The notes beneath the pieces are model-generated. The model made no database searches and was not told the DNA's origin. It worked only from the letters and a program-made list of their open reading frames with translations. Both the position numbers and the translations under genes were made by a program. Below, piece after piece: positions 6,730 to 14,284 of a stretch of 27,313 nucleotides of DNA (its first letter is position 1; each line of letters opens with the position of its first letter). Origin of the DNA: Aliitabrizicola sp031408575 (GTDB taxonomy: Bacteria; Pseudomonadota; Alphaproteobacteria; Rhodobacterales; Rhodobacteraceae); assembly GCA_031408575.1 (NCBI GenBank), contig JANNWS010000144.1, positions 1-27,313 on the forward strand, written 5' to 3'.

Positions 6730-8631
6730 ATGATGCCGCAAAATGGGGATCATGCTGTGGATACGGGCGCCGGCACGACAGATCAGGCCCTCACCGGGCA
6801 TGAGGTGATTCAGGCCTATCTCAAGACGCTTGACGCCTCGCCGGGCGTCTACCGCATGCTCGACGCCCAGTCGCAGGTGCTTTACGTCGGCAAGGCCCGC
6901 AACCTGAAGGCGCGCGTTTCGAACTATGCCCGCCCCTCGGGTCATTCCGGCCGCATCGGCCGGATGATCTTTGAAACGGCTTCCATGATGTTCCTGACCA
7001 CGCGCACCGAAACCGAGGCGCTGCTGCTGGAACAGAACCTGATCAAGCAGCTAAAACCCCGCTACAACGTGCTTTTGCGGGATGACAAAAGCTTTCCCAA
7101 TATTCTGATCGCCAAGGATCACGCCTTTCCGCAGATCAGGAAGCACCGGGGCAAACGGTCCGACAAGGGCACCTATTTCGGTCCCTTTGCCAGCGCGGGG
7201 GCTGTCAACCGCACCCTGAACCAATTGCAGAAGGTGTTTCTGCTGCGGACCTGCACCGATGCCGTGTTCGACGCCCGCACCCGCCCTTGCCTGCTGTTCC
7301 AGATCAAACGCTGCGCCGCTCCCTGTGTCGGCAAGGTCGGCGCGGAGGACTACAACACCCTTGTGCATGACGCCGAACAATTCCTGCAAGGCAAGACCAC
7401 GACCGTTCAATCCGACCTCGCCAGGTCCATGGCCGAGGCTTCCGCGCAGATGGAGTTTGAACGCGCCGCCGCCCTGCGCGATCGCATCCGCGCGCTGACC
7501 CAAGTGCAATCCGCCCAGGGCATCAACCCCAAAGGCGTGGCCGAGGCCGATGTGATCGCCCTGCATCTGGAGGGCGGCCATGCCTGCGTGCAGGTGTTCT
7601 TCATCCGCGCCAATCAAAGCTGGGGCAATGCCGATTTCTACCCCCGCACCGGGGCAGGGGCCGAAGAGCCCGAAATACTCGAAGCGTTCCTTGCCCAGTT
7701 CTACGACGAAAAGGAACCACCCCGACTTATCCTATTGTCCCACCCGGTCGAAAACGAAGATCTGGTCATCAACCTTCTGTCCGAACGCGCCGGCAGGCGG
7801 GTGGAACTTGCGATTCCCCAACGCGGTGAAAAGGCCGAACTGGTCGAGAATGCCGCGCGCAACGCCCGCGAAAGCCTCGCCCGCAAGATGGCCGAAGGGG
7901 CGACCCAGAACAAACTTCTCGCCGGTCTGGCCGACGCGTTTGATCTTGAAGCGCCCCCGAAACGGATCGAGGTCTACGACAACAGCCATATCCAGGGCAC
8001 CAACGCGGTCGGCGGCATGATCGTCGCCGGTTCCGATGGCTTTGTGAAATCCCAATATCGCAAGTTCAACATCAAGTCCGACGCAGGCGCAAACAGCGAC
8101 GATTTCGGCATGATGAAAGAGGTGCTGACCCGCCGGTTCGAGCGTTTGCTGAAGGAAGACCCCGACCGCACCTCCGAGGCGTGGCCCGACCTCTTGCTGA
8201 TCGACGGCGGTGCGGGGCAGGTCAGCGCCGTGGCGCAGATCATGGCCAATCTTGGTGTCGACGACATCGCCATGATCGGCGTTGCCAAGGGCGTTGACCG
8301 CGACGCGGGCAAAGAAGAATTCCACCGCGCAGGTCAGCACCCAAAGGCGCTGCCGCACACTTCGCCCGTTCTATATTTCGTCCAGCGTCTGCGGGACGAA
8401 GCGCATCGCTGGGCCATCGGCGCGCATCGCGCCAAACGTGCCAAAGCCATCAGCGCGACACCGCTTGACGACATTCCCGGTGTCGGAGCCGGTCGCAAAA
8501 AGGCCCTGCTCGCGCATTTCGGCAGCGCCAAGGCCGTCGCCCGCGCGGGTCTGTCAGACCTGACTGCGGTTGACGGCATTTCAGAAACCCTTGCCCAAAG
8601 CATCTACGATTTCTTCCACGCGCGCGGGTAG
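6730..8631 (+). CDS. uvrC: Excinuclease ABC subunit C
   Basis: 633-residue nucleotide-excision-repair nuclease that makes the 3' and 5' incisions after UvrAB recognise damage. The GIY-YIG nuclease domain begins SPGVYRMLDAQSQVLYVGKA. Next come a Cys-rich stretch (RPCLLFQIKRCAAPCVG) and the UVR motif (MEFERAAALRDRIRAL) that contacts UvrB. The RNase H-like nuclease domain includes EVYDNSHIQGTNAVGGM and LLIDGGAGQV. Two helix-hairpin-helix motifs close the protein (IPGVGAGRKKALLAHFG and VDGISETLAQSIYDFF). The ATG at 6730, preceded by GGGGGA, is the preferred start; an upstream TTG at 6688 lacks support. Length is normal. It stands alone; the downstream gene converges on it. Confidence 0.96.
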   Translation: MMPQNGDHAVDTGAGTTDQALTGHEVIQAYLKTLDASPGVYRMLDAQSQVLYVGKARNLKARVSNYARPSGHSGRIGRMIFETASMMFLTTRTETEALLLEQNLIKQLKPRYNVLLRDDKSFPNILIAKDHAFPQIRKHRGKRSDKGTYFGPFASAGAVNRTLNQLQKVFLLRTCTDAVFDARTRPCLLFQIKRCAAPCVGKVGAEDYNTLVHDAEQFLQGKTTTVQSDLARSMAEASAQMEFERAAALRDRIRALTQVQSAQGINPKGVAEADVIALHLEGGHACVQVFFIRANQSWGNADFYPRTGAGAEEPEILEAFLAQFYDEKEPPRLILLSHPVENEDLVINLLSERAGRRVELAIPQRGEKAELVENAARNARESLARKMAEGATQNKLLAGLADAFDLEAPPKRIEVYDNSHIQGTNAVGGMIVAGSDGFVKSQYRKFNIKSDAGANSDDFGMMKEVLTRRFERLLKEDPDRTSEAWPDLLLIDGGAGQVSAVAQIMANLGVDDIAMIGVAKGVDRDAGKEEFHRAGQHPKALPHTSPVLYFVQRLRDEAHRWAIGAHRAKRAKAISATPLDDIPGVGAGRKKALLAHFGSAKAVARAGLSDLTAVDGISETLAQSIYDFFHARG

Positions 8632-8770
8632 CTGATGGGCTGAGGCCCCGAAACTGACGCGGCCATGTTCAACGACGGCGTGGGAAGGCGTTGTTGCAAA
8701 TCCTGAACAGGTTTCAGGATCAAACCAGCCGTGGTTGCAATGGGTTCCGAAAGCAGCCCCCCCCCTGCCT
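8632..8770. other. Convergent gap at the strand-composition switch, with a hairpin
   Basis: 139 bases between the converging uvrC and aminotransferase genes, with no gene. An inverted repeat, ATCCTGAA at 8700-8707 and TTCAGGAT at 8713-8720 around a 5-base loop, could end transcription from both sides, though neither strand has a T-run. The + strand changes here from C-rich (left) to G-rich (right); see findings. Confidence 0.5.
8700..8720. terminator. Possible bidirectional terminator between uvrC and the aminotransferase
   Basis: Perfect 8-base stem ATCCTGAA/TTCAGGAT with loop CAGGT. It lies 69 bases past the uvrC stop and 50 bases past the stop of the opposing gene. There is no U-tract, so intrinsic termination is uncertain. 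Confidence 0.35.
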
Positions 8771-9952
8771 TTACCCTACTATGTCCGCAAGCGCCCGCGC
8801 CAGAACGGGCACGGTGGCGGCATTCAGGCCTGCGATGTTCACGCGGCTGTCGCCGACCATGTAGATGCCACGCTCCAGGCGCATCCGCGCGACTTCGGCT
8901 TCGGTTGCACCCAGAAGGCTGAACATGCCGCGATGGCGCGCGATGAAATCCCAGCGATCAGAATTTGTGATGCAGCGCAACTCGTCGGCTAGGCTCTGGC
9001 GCAGGGCAAGCAGGCTCAGGCGCATCTGCTCCAACTCGCGCTGCCAGTCGGTGGTCAGGGCGGGGTCTTGCAGGACTGTCGTGACCAGCCGCGCGCCATG
9101 GTCGGGCGGGAAAGAATAGTTCTGCCGGTTCAGCCAGGCGAGATTGGCCTGCGTGGTGGCGCGCCCCTCGCCTGTGCCAAGGGCGATCAGCAGACCGGTG
9201 CGTTCGCGGTAGATGCCGAAGTTCTTTGAACAGGACGTGGCGATCAGCACTTCGGGGCAGATGGCGGCGATCAGGCGGGTGGGCGCGGCATCGGCATCCA
9301 GCCCGTCGCCGAAGCCCTGATAGGCAAGGTCGATGAACGGGATCGCGCGCTTCGCGTTGATCAGGTCAGCCACCGCCGCCCATTCGGCGAGGGTCAGGTT
9401 GGCTCCGGTGGGGTTGTGGCAGCAGCCGTGCAACAGCACCACATCACCCGGTTTGGCATGGCCGAGGTCGGCCACCATGCCTTCGAAATCAACGCCGCGT
9501 GTTTCGGCGTTGAAATAGCGATATTCGGACGTTGCCATCCCAAGATAGCGCAGGATCGACGGATGGTTGGGCCAAGTCGGGTTCGACAGCCAGACCGTGG
9601 CAGCGGGGCTGGCCAGCTTGATCAGTTCAAGGGCCTGCCGGATCGCGCCCGTGCCGCCGATGGTTGCAGCGGCTGCGATGCGGTCTTTTGGCACGCTGTC
9701 GCCAAGGATCAGGCCAGACAGCGCGGCGTGGAAGGCAGCTTCCCCCGCAAGGCCGGTATAGGTCTTGGTGGTTTCGGTGTTCAACAGGTGCCGCTCGGCA
9801 GATTTGACAGCGCGCATGATGGGGGTCAGGCCGGTCGCATCCTTGTAGACGCCGACTCCGAGGTCGATCTTGTCGGTGCGCGGATCGTCGCGGAACATCT
9901 GGATCAGTTGCAGGATCTTGTCCTGCGGCTGAGGTTTGAGGGCGTTTAGCAT
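8771..9952 (-). CDS. tyrB: Aromatic amino acid / aspartate aminotransferase (class I, PLP)
   Basis: 393-residue fold-type I transaminase that uses 2-oxoglutarate or oxaloacetate with aromatic amino acids or aspartate. The N-terminal IDLGVGVYKDATG and NPTWPNH, HGCCHNPTGANLT (about 175-187) and the PLP lysine K243 in TSCSKNFGIYRERTG are the usual signatures of the TyrB/AspC subfamily. The longer open frame starts at 10054, but the ATG at 9952 (MLNALKPQPQ) is preceded by AAAGG at a suitable distance and matches family N-termini. The gene is apparently monocistronic, with no gene in the 400 bases upstream. TyrB and AspC cannot be separated with certainty by eye, so the symbol is tentative. Confidence 0.88.
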   Translation of the reverse strand: MLNALKPQPQDKILQLIQMFRDDPRTDKIDLGVGVYKDATGLTPIMRAVKSAERHLLNTETTKTYTGLAGEAAFHAALSGLILGDSVPKDRIAAAATIGGTGAIRQALELIKLASPAATVWLSNPTWPNHPSILRYLGMATSEYRYFNAETRGVDFEGMVADLGHAKPGDVVLLHGCCHNPTGANLTLAEWAAVADLINAKRAIPFIDLAYQGFGDGLDADAAPTRLIAAICPEVLIATSCSKNFGIYRERTGLLIALGTGEGRATTQANLAWLNRQNYSFPPDHGARLVTTVLQDPALTTDWQRELEQMRLSLLALRQSLADELRCITNSDRWDFIARHRGMFSLLGATEAEVARMRLERGIYMVGDSRVNIAGLNAATVPVLARALADIVG

Positions 9953-10358
9953 GGCGGAGCCTTTCGGGCGGGGCGGTGGAAGTCTTGTGGAGGGAGGCAA
10001 GACCCATGTCAGAGCTTCATCAGTTCGTGTGACCGCTGTGGATTTGTGGACCAAGGCAAGCCCGGCGGGCTTCCGGGGGAAGCCTGCAAGCGCCTTTCAG
10101 CCCGGCGGCGTATGCCAAGGGCCGAGTGGAACGGTCGTGTTTGGTGCAACGGCGGGCTGCGCCTGAACTGGCTGGCGCAAATCCGCGCCTGCCGGTGGGG
10201 CGATGCGCGAACAGACGCCTTCCGGTGGAAGGGTTCCGCGAAGAACGCCGGGCCCGTGGCCCGCCCGTATGGCAGGCGCAGCCCGACTTGCTATGGCAGA
10301 CGGGAAGAACAGGGGCTTACCCGAGGGGCGGGACGGTTCATACCCATTCAATTGCCGC
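9953..10358. other. 406-base gene-free region dense in inverted repeats
   Basis: No convincing protein is seen between the aminotransferase start and the sulfurtransferase stop. The small frames here (for example an 84-codon frame on the minus strand) lack recognisable features. A perfect 13-base inverted repeat, CGGGCTGCGCCTG at 10153-10165 and CAGGCGCAGCCCG at 10273-10285, encloses two tight hairpins: CCTTCC-GGT-GGAAGG and CGGGCC-CGT-GGCCCG. A further hairpin, GGCTTCC-GGG-GGAAGCC, lies at 10068-10084. This could be a structured RNA, a repeat element or long leader/trailer sequence. It also contains the promoter of the aminotransferase. Confidence 0.5.
10153..10285. repeat. 13-base inverted repeat enclosing two hairpins
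   Basis: Arms at 10153-10165 and 10273-10285 are perfectly complementary over 13 bases. The 107-base interior carries the hairpins CCTTCCGGTGGAAGG and CGGGCCCGTGGCCCG, giving a closed multibranch layout. The strand, if it is an RNA, cannot be decided, because tight G/C stems fold similarly on both strands. Confidence 0.55.
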
Positions 10359-11210
10359 CTAGCCCTTGGCCACCTTCAGATCGTCATACATACCCCATTC
10401 CGCCCATGAGCCGTCATAAAGCGCATGGTTGCGGTGACCGATGCGTTCCAAGGCAAGACTGAGGATCGCCGCAGTGACGCCCGATCCGCAGCTTGTGATC
10501 ACCGGCTTGGCCAGATCGACGCCCGCCTCGGCAAAGACGGCGCGCAGGGCGGGGATGTCTTTCATCGTGCCGTCGGGATTCAGGACGGTCGAATACGGCA
10601 CGTTGTGCGAGCCGGGGATGTGGCCTGAGCGCAGGCCGGGTCGGGTTTCGGCCACCTCGCCGCGAAAGCGCGCGGCTGATCGGGCATCGACGATCTCGGC
10701 GCCGGCCAGCTTGCTGGCACGGGCCACCTGCGTCACGTCTTTCACAAGCACAGCCTGACGCTGCACCGTCATGTGTCGATCCCTCACCACAGGAGGCAAA
10801 TCCTCGACAGGGCGACCTTCGGCCTGCCATTTCGCAAAGCCGCCATCCAGAACGGCTACATCGGTCTTGCCCATCAGCCGGAAGGTCCACCAGACGCGGG
10901 CGGCCGAAAACAGGCCCGCCGTGTCATAGACCACCACCTGATGCCCGTCGCCGACGCCCATCGCGCGCATCCGGCTCATGAATTTTTCGACGGGGGGGGC
11001 CATGTGGGGCAGGGCGGACCGTTGATCGGAAATCTCGTCGATATCGAAAAAGCGCGCACCCGGAATGTGGGCGGCACGGTATTCACCCTTCGGATCGCGC
11101 CCGGCATCGGGCAGATACCACGACGCATCAAGCACCCGCAGGTCGGGGTCCCTCAGATGCGCGTCAAGCCATTGGGTCGAAACGAGTGTCTTGGGATCGT
11201 CCGCAGCCAT
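10359..11210 (-). CDS. sseA: 3-mercaptopyruvate sulfurtransferase
   Basis: 283-residue tandem-rhodanese enzyme that transfers sulfur from 3-mercaptopyruvate to thiol acceptors or cyanide. The N-terminal non-catalytic rhodanese domain includes WYLPDAGRDPKGEYRAAHIPGARFF (within 31-55). The C-terminal domain has the active-site loop CGSGVTA at 241-247. The Gly-Ser after the cysteine is diagnostic of mercaptopyruvate sulfurtransferase, as against thiosulfate sulfurtransferase, which has CRKGVTA. The ATG at 11210 is preceded by GGAGGGG. It reads towards the hairpin-rich gap, and the gene upstream on the same strand ends 115 bases away. Confidence 0.93.
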   Translation of the reverse strand: MAADDPKTLVSTQWLDAHLRDPDLRVLDASWYLPDAGRDPKGEYRAAHIPGARFFDIDEISDQRSALPHMAPPVEKFMSRMRAMGVGDGHQVVVYDTAGLFSAARVWWTFRLMGKTDVAVLDGGFAKWQAEGRPVEDLPPVVRDRHMTVQRQAVLVKDVTQVARASKLAGAEIVDARSAARFRGEVAETRPGLRSGHIPGSHNVPYSTVLNPDGTMKDIPALRAVFAEAGVDLAKPVITSCGSGVTAAILSLALERIGHRNHALYDGSWAEWGMYDDLKVAKG

Positions 11211-11280
11211 GCCAGCCCCTCCGTCAAGCTACTTCACCCATAACGGGGTGTGGGGGGCATCGGCAAGACGGCTTGGCAGT

Positions 11281-11315
11281 CAAGCCGGGTGCGTTTTGGC
11301 AACACCCCCGGCTTG
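11281..11315 (-). terminator. Hairpin downstream of the glycine-zipper gene
   Basis: Nine-base perfect stem CAAGCCGGG (11281-11289) with CCCGGCTTG (11307-11315). It begins 11 bases after the stop of the upstream leftward gene. There is no T-run on the minus strand, so it may be an attenuated or Rho-assisted terminator. Confidence 0.45.
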
Positions 11316-11325
11316 TCGCTTTGAT

Positions 11326-11604
11326 TCAGGACTTGGACATCGCGTTCTTGATGATGCCGACAAGCACCATGACAATGCCGCCGCCCACGCCGCCCGAGGC
11401 GATCGACGAGATGAACGAGCCGATGTCGAGGCCACCTGTCGCAGCCCCGGTGCCGAGCACGGCTGCAAGGATCTGGCCGCCAATGCCGCCGCCGACGATG
11501 CCGGCGATAGAGTTGCCCAGAGTGCCGAGGCTGTGGTTCTTCATGATGCCGCCTGCCACGTTGCCGCCGACAGCCCCTGCAATCAACTGGATGATAAGTT
11601 CCAT
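11326..11604 (-). CDS. Small glycine-zipper membrane protein of unknown function
   Basis: 92 residues, starting MELIIQLIAGAVGGNVAGG and ending MVLVGIIKNAMSKS. Two to three hydrophobic segments are packed with GxxxG-type repeats (AGIVGGGIGGQILAAVLG, ASGGVGGGIVMVLVG), as in glycine-zipper membrane proteins. Similar short proteins are common in alphaproteobacteria; I recall no function for them. GGAACGGAA precedes the ATG as a weak ribosome-binding site. It is a single gene, closed by a strong hairpin downstream and separated from smpB by 113 bases. Confidence 0.8.
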   Translation of the reverse strand: MELIIQLIAGAVGGNVAGGIMKNHSLGTLGNSIAGIVGGGIGGQILAAVLGTGAATGGLDIGSFISSIASGGVGGGIVMVLVGIIKNAMSKS

Positions 11605-11717
11605 GGTTTATTCCGTTCCCTCTGGCCTGTGTGTTTAATGTGCCGATCAGCTGGCCTTGGCCGCCGGATGACCTGATTATGCGACAGTCTTGGAAAAATG
11701 TCAGCGAAAAAGCTGGT

Positions 11718-12191
11718 TTATACGCCTTGCTTCAACAAACGTGCTTTCTGCCGGTCCCAATCCCGTTTGGCCTCGGTGGCGCGCTTGTCGGCCAGCTTCT
11801 TGCCCTTGGCGACGCCCAGCTTCAGCTTCACGATGCCACGGTCGTTGAAATACATCGCGATGGGAACGATCGTCATGCCTTCGCGGGCGGTGGCGTTCCA
11901 CAAGCGCGACAGTTCTTTCTTGCTGACCAGCAGTTTACGGCGGCGGCGTTCCTCATGTCCCCAGGTCTTGGCTTGCAGATAGGGGGCGATGTAGCCGTTG
12001 ATCAGCCACAACTCTCCGCCTTCGACAGAGGCGTAGCTTTCGGCGATGTTCGCCCCGCCCTTGCGCAGCGATTTCACCTCGGACCCAAACAGCATGATAC
12101 CGGCCTCCAGATCGCTTTCGATGGCATAATCGAACCGTGCGCGGCGATTTTCGGAGATCAGCTTGGAATTGGGATCGGATTTTTCAGCCAT
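11718..12191 (-). CDS. smpB: SsrA-binding protein SmpB
   Basis: 157-residue tmRNA partner for trans-translation ribosome rescue. The start MAEKSDPNSKLISENRRARFDY is followed by the OB-fold core with ESDLEAGIMLFGSEVKSLR and GANIAESYASVEGGELWL. The basic C-terminal tail (KGKKLADKRATEAKRDWDRQK) fits into the decoding centre in this family. The frame stays open 84 codons upstream to 12443, but family length and homology fix the start at 12191. No tmRNA gene is visible in the window. Confidence 0.95.
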   Translation of the reverse strand: MAEKSDPNSKLISENRRARFDYAIESDLEAGIMLFGSEVKSLRKGGANIAESYASVEGGELWLINGYIAPYLQAKTWGHEERRRRKLLVSKKELSRLWNATAREGMTIVPIAMYFNDRGIVKLKLGVAKGKKLADKRATEAKRDWDRQKARLLKQGV

Positions 12192-12423
12192 GATCTTGCC
12201 GAGATAGGCGAGGGGGGGGCAACTGTCCAGTCGGGCCGGCCGATTGCCGGGTGTGGGCTGCGCTGTTAGCGTAGTCTGGATTGATGCGGTATGGCTGTGA
12301 TCCGACCGACCGGGGGTTTCATAGCCCCGGACCCCCGTGGGGTATTTGAGCCGAAAAGAAGCCAAATTTGAAACAAATTGAAATGACCTGATCCGACACA
12401 CCATCATGTCAGGGGGGCAGCGG
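12192..12423. other. Divergent spacer between smpB and the CDF-like gene
   Basis: 232 bases carrying the promoters of both genes. At 12310-12361 it holds the first copy of a hairpin plus A-rich-tail repeat described separately. No further gene is seen. Confidence 0.5.
12310..12361 (+). repeat. Hairpin plus A-rich-tail intergenic element, copy 1
   Basis: CGGGGGT (12311-12317) pairs with ACCCCCG (12331-12337), followed by GTGGGGTATTTGAG and then CCGAAAAGAAG. The layout matches the copy at 18179-18230: CCGGGGG stem, then CCCCC, GG-TA-TTG and a GAAAA-AAG tail. I recall similar elements at many gene borders in Rhodobacterales genomes. Here it lies between divergent genes, so a terminator role is not obvious. 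Confidence 0.55.
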
Positions 12424-13371
12424 ATGCGCGAGATCGAGGCCAATGGCAGGCTGGAGCAGGCGCTGCTGCGGCGGTCGGTGCTGATGCTGGTGGGTGTGGC
12501 GGGTGTCAGCGCGAGTTTCGGGCTGCTGACCGGATCGTTCGCGATCCTGTTCGACGGGTTCTATGCGCTGATCGACGCCGCGATGGGCAGTCTGGCGCTG
12601 CTTGTGTCGCGGCTGATTCTGGGCGACGCGATGCGGCGCGATGAAAACCAGCCGGGCCGCGTGCGCTATCAGTTCGGGTTCTGGCATCTGGAGCCGATGG
12701 TGCTGGCGCTGAACGCGACGCTGCTGACGGTGGCGGTGCTTTATGCGTTCGTCAGTGCGGTGATGCTGCTGCTTGATGGCGGGACCGAGCCGGATTTCGG
12801 TTGGGCGGTGGTTTATGCGGCGGGCATGGCGGCGCTTTGTTTTTTCATGGCGTGGCGACAGGGGCGGCGCAACCGGATGCTGCAGTCGGATTTTGTGGCA
12901 CTTGACGTGAAAAGCTGGGCCATGTCGGGGGCGATCACGACGGCGCTGCTGGTGGCGTTCGCCGTAGGCTGGGGCATGACGGGAACGCGGTGGGAGGCGT
13001 GGCAGCCCTATGTCGATCCGGCCATTCTGGCACTGGTCTGTCTGACGGTGGCACCAATGCCGTTTTCCGATCTGCGTTCTGCGCTGTCGGATGTGTTCCT
13101 GCTGGCCCCCGCAGAACTGGATGAGCAGGTGATGCAGGTAGCTGCGGTGGCGGTGGCGCGGCATGGGTTGGCAGATTCCTATACCTATGTGGCGCGGGTG
13201 GGCCGGTCGGTGCTGATCGAGATTCATTTTCTGGTACCGCCGGGATGGAAGGTGGACAGCATCGCGCAACTGGATGCGATCCGCGATCAGGTGGGGGCCG
13301 AGATCGGCAACGAGGGGCCAAGCCGCTGGTTGACGATCTGCTTTACCGAGGATGCCGAGTGGGCATTCTGA
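12424..13371 (+). CDS. Cation diffusion facilitator-like transporter with altered metal site
   Basis: 315 residues. About five to six transmembrane helices precede a cytoplasmic C-terminal domain with a CDF-like alpha/beta pattern (SYTYVARVGRSVLIEIHFLVPP). TM2 carries DGFYALID (D44, Y47, D51), where canonical zinc CDFs have D-x-x-H-x-x-x-D. The TM5 segment is DVKSWAMSGAITT, with W165 and no Asp where canonical proteins have HxxxD. It resembles the COG3965 branch of the family. Metal and direction cannot be read. The ATG at 12424 is preferred over 12406 because GGGGGG stands 6-12 bases before it. It converges on the Hint gene with four bases between the stops. Confidence 0.75.
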   Translation: MREIEANGRLEQALLRRSVLMLVGVAGVSASFGLLTGSFAILFDGFYALIDAAMGSLALLVSRLILGDAMRRDENQPGRVRYQFGFWHLEPMVLALNATLLTVAVLYAFVSAVMLLLDGGTEPDFGWAVVYAAGMAALCFFMAWRQGRRNRMLQSDFVALDVKSWAMSGAITTALLVAFAVGWGMTGTRWEAWQPYVDPAILALVCLTVAPMPFSDLRSALSDVFLLAPAELDEQVMQVAAVAVARHGLADSYTYVARVGRSVLIEIHFLVPPGWKVDSIAQLDAIRDQVGAEIGNEGPSRWLTICFTEDAEWAF

Positions 13372-13375
13372 AGGA

Positions 13376-14041
13376 TCACGCCGCGCGGTTCTGACGCAGC
13401 AGCGCGAAGATGCTGCCGGGGGTCCGGGGTTCGTGCCGGACGACGGGGCCAGAGTCAGGCGTGAAGGCGTTCTGGCGCAGCAGGGTCAGGGCGGCATGGC
13501 GGCCAAGCACGGTGAAAAAGCCGTCCGCAGGGGTCGCCCCCGGCCCGTCGGCGATGCCGGGGCAGTGCAGCAGCAGGCCGCCATTGGCGTAGATGACTTC
13601 CTCTTCGGCAAAAAGTGGGGTTATCACCTCGACAGGCGCGGTGATGGTGTGGCGGGTGCTGCCGTGCAGGCCAGCCAGCGCCTCGGCGGGGATCAGGGCG
13701 GTGACGGCGGTGATGGCCGCGTCCCAGGTGTCGATCATCAGGTGCTGGCCGGGCAGCAGCGCAAGATCGGCGCAGTTGTTCAGCGCGCCGCCTGGCAGGC
13801 GGATCAGCGTGGTGTCGCAGCCGGGCATCAGCCAGTTGTGATCGATCGCCACAACTTCGCGCAGGCCCCCATCGAAGGTTTGCAGCAGATCGCCCCGGCG
13901 CAGGGTTTCGACAATGCGCCATCCGGTGGCGGTTTCGACCAGAGTTCCGGCCACAAGCCCGGTCTGAACCGGGGCGGCCAGGGTGCGGGCCGTCAGGATG
14001 GTGGCATCGGCGGCGAAGCGGGTGGCGTCTTGCATGAACAT
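13376..14041 (-). CDS. Hint-domain (Hedgehog/intein-like) protein
   Basis: 221 residues. The Hint_2-type core starts at about residue 26: GLVAGTLVETATGWRIVETL, then RRGDLLQTFDGGLREVVAID, then LLPGQHLMIDTW. The family is abundant in Rhodobacteraceae, usually as stand-alone or C-terminal domains of secreted proteins. The position that is Cys in canonical Hint domains (C-F-x-x-G-T) is Gly28 here, so self-splicing or autoprocessing looks unlikely. The ATG at 14041, preceded by AAGGAG, is clearly better than the far-upstream frame opening at 14272. No signal peptide is evident. Function unknown. Confidence 0.8.
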   Translation of the reverse strand: MFMQDATRFAADATILTARTLAAPVQTGLVAGTLVETATGWRIVETLRRGDLLQTFDGGLREVVAIDHNWLMPGCDTTLIRLPGGALNNCADLALLPGQHLMIDTWDAAITAVTALIPAEALAGLHGSTRHTITAPVEVITPLFAEEEVIYANGGLLLHCPGIADGPGATPADGFFTVLGRHAALTLLRQNAFTPDSGPVVRHEPRTPGSIFALLRQNRAA

Positions 14042-14284
14042 GGCGGGCTCCTTGTTGATTAACCTATGCGGCGGCCTTGGTGGCCATCTGCCCAAGAAGC
14101 ACCCGGATTTCGCCATTTTTTCGTCACGCTTGCGGCGTGGTCGGGGCATCGGACCCGGCCTTTGAACAATCGGATTCAACCTGTGGCAGCGTTTCGGGAA
14201 AGCTTGACCATTATCAGTTGGTAAAGGATGAAATCCGCACGCCGTTTGGGGTGGTCGCGATGGCAGGCGCATGATTCGCGGGCG

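Noticed and set aside
10097..10351. An 84-codon minus-strand frame in the gap upstream of tyrB
   Set aside because: No ribosome-binding site, composition of a random GC-rich frame, and it runs through the inverted-repeat arms.
9953..10358. RNase P RNA, tmRNA, 6S RNA or SRP RNA in the structured gap
   Set aside because: None of the consensus motifs expected for those RNAs was seen on either strand.
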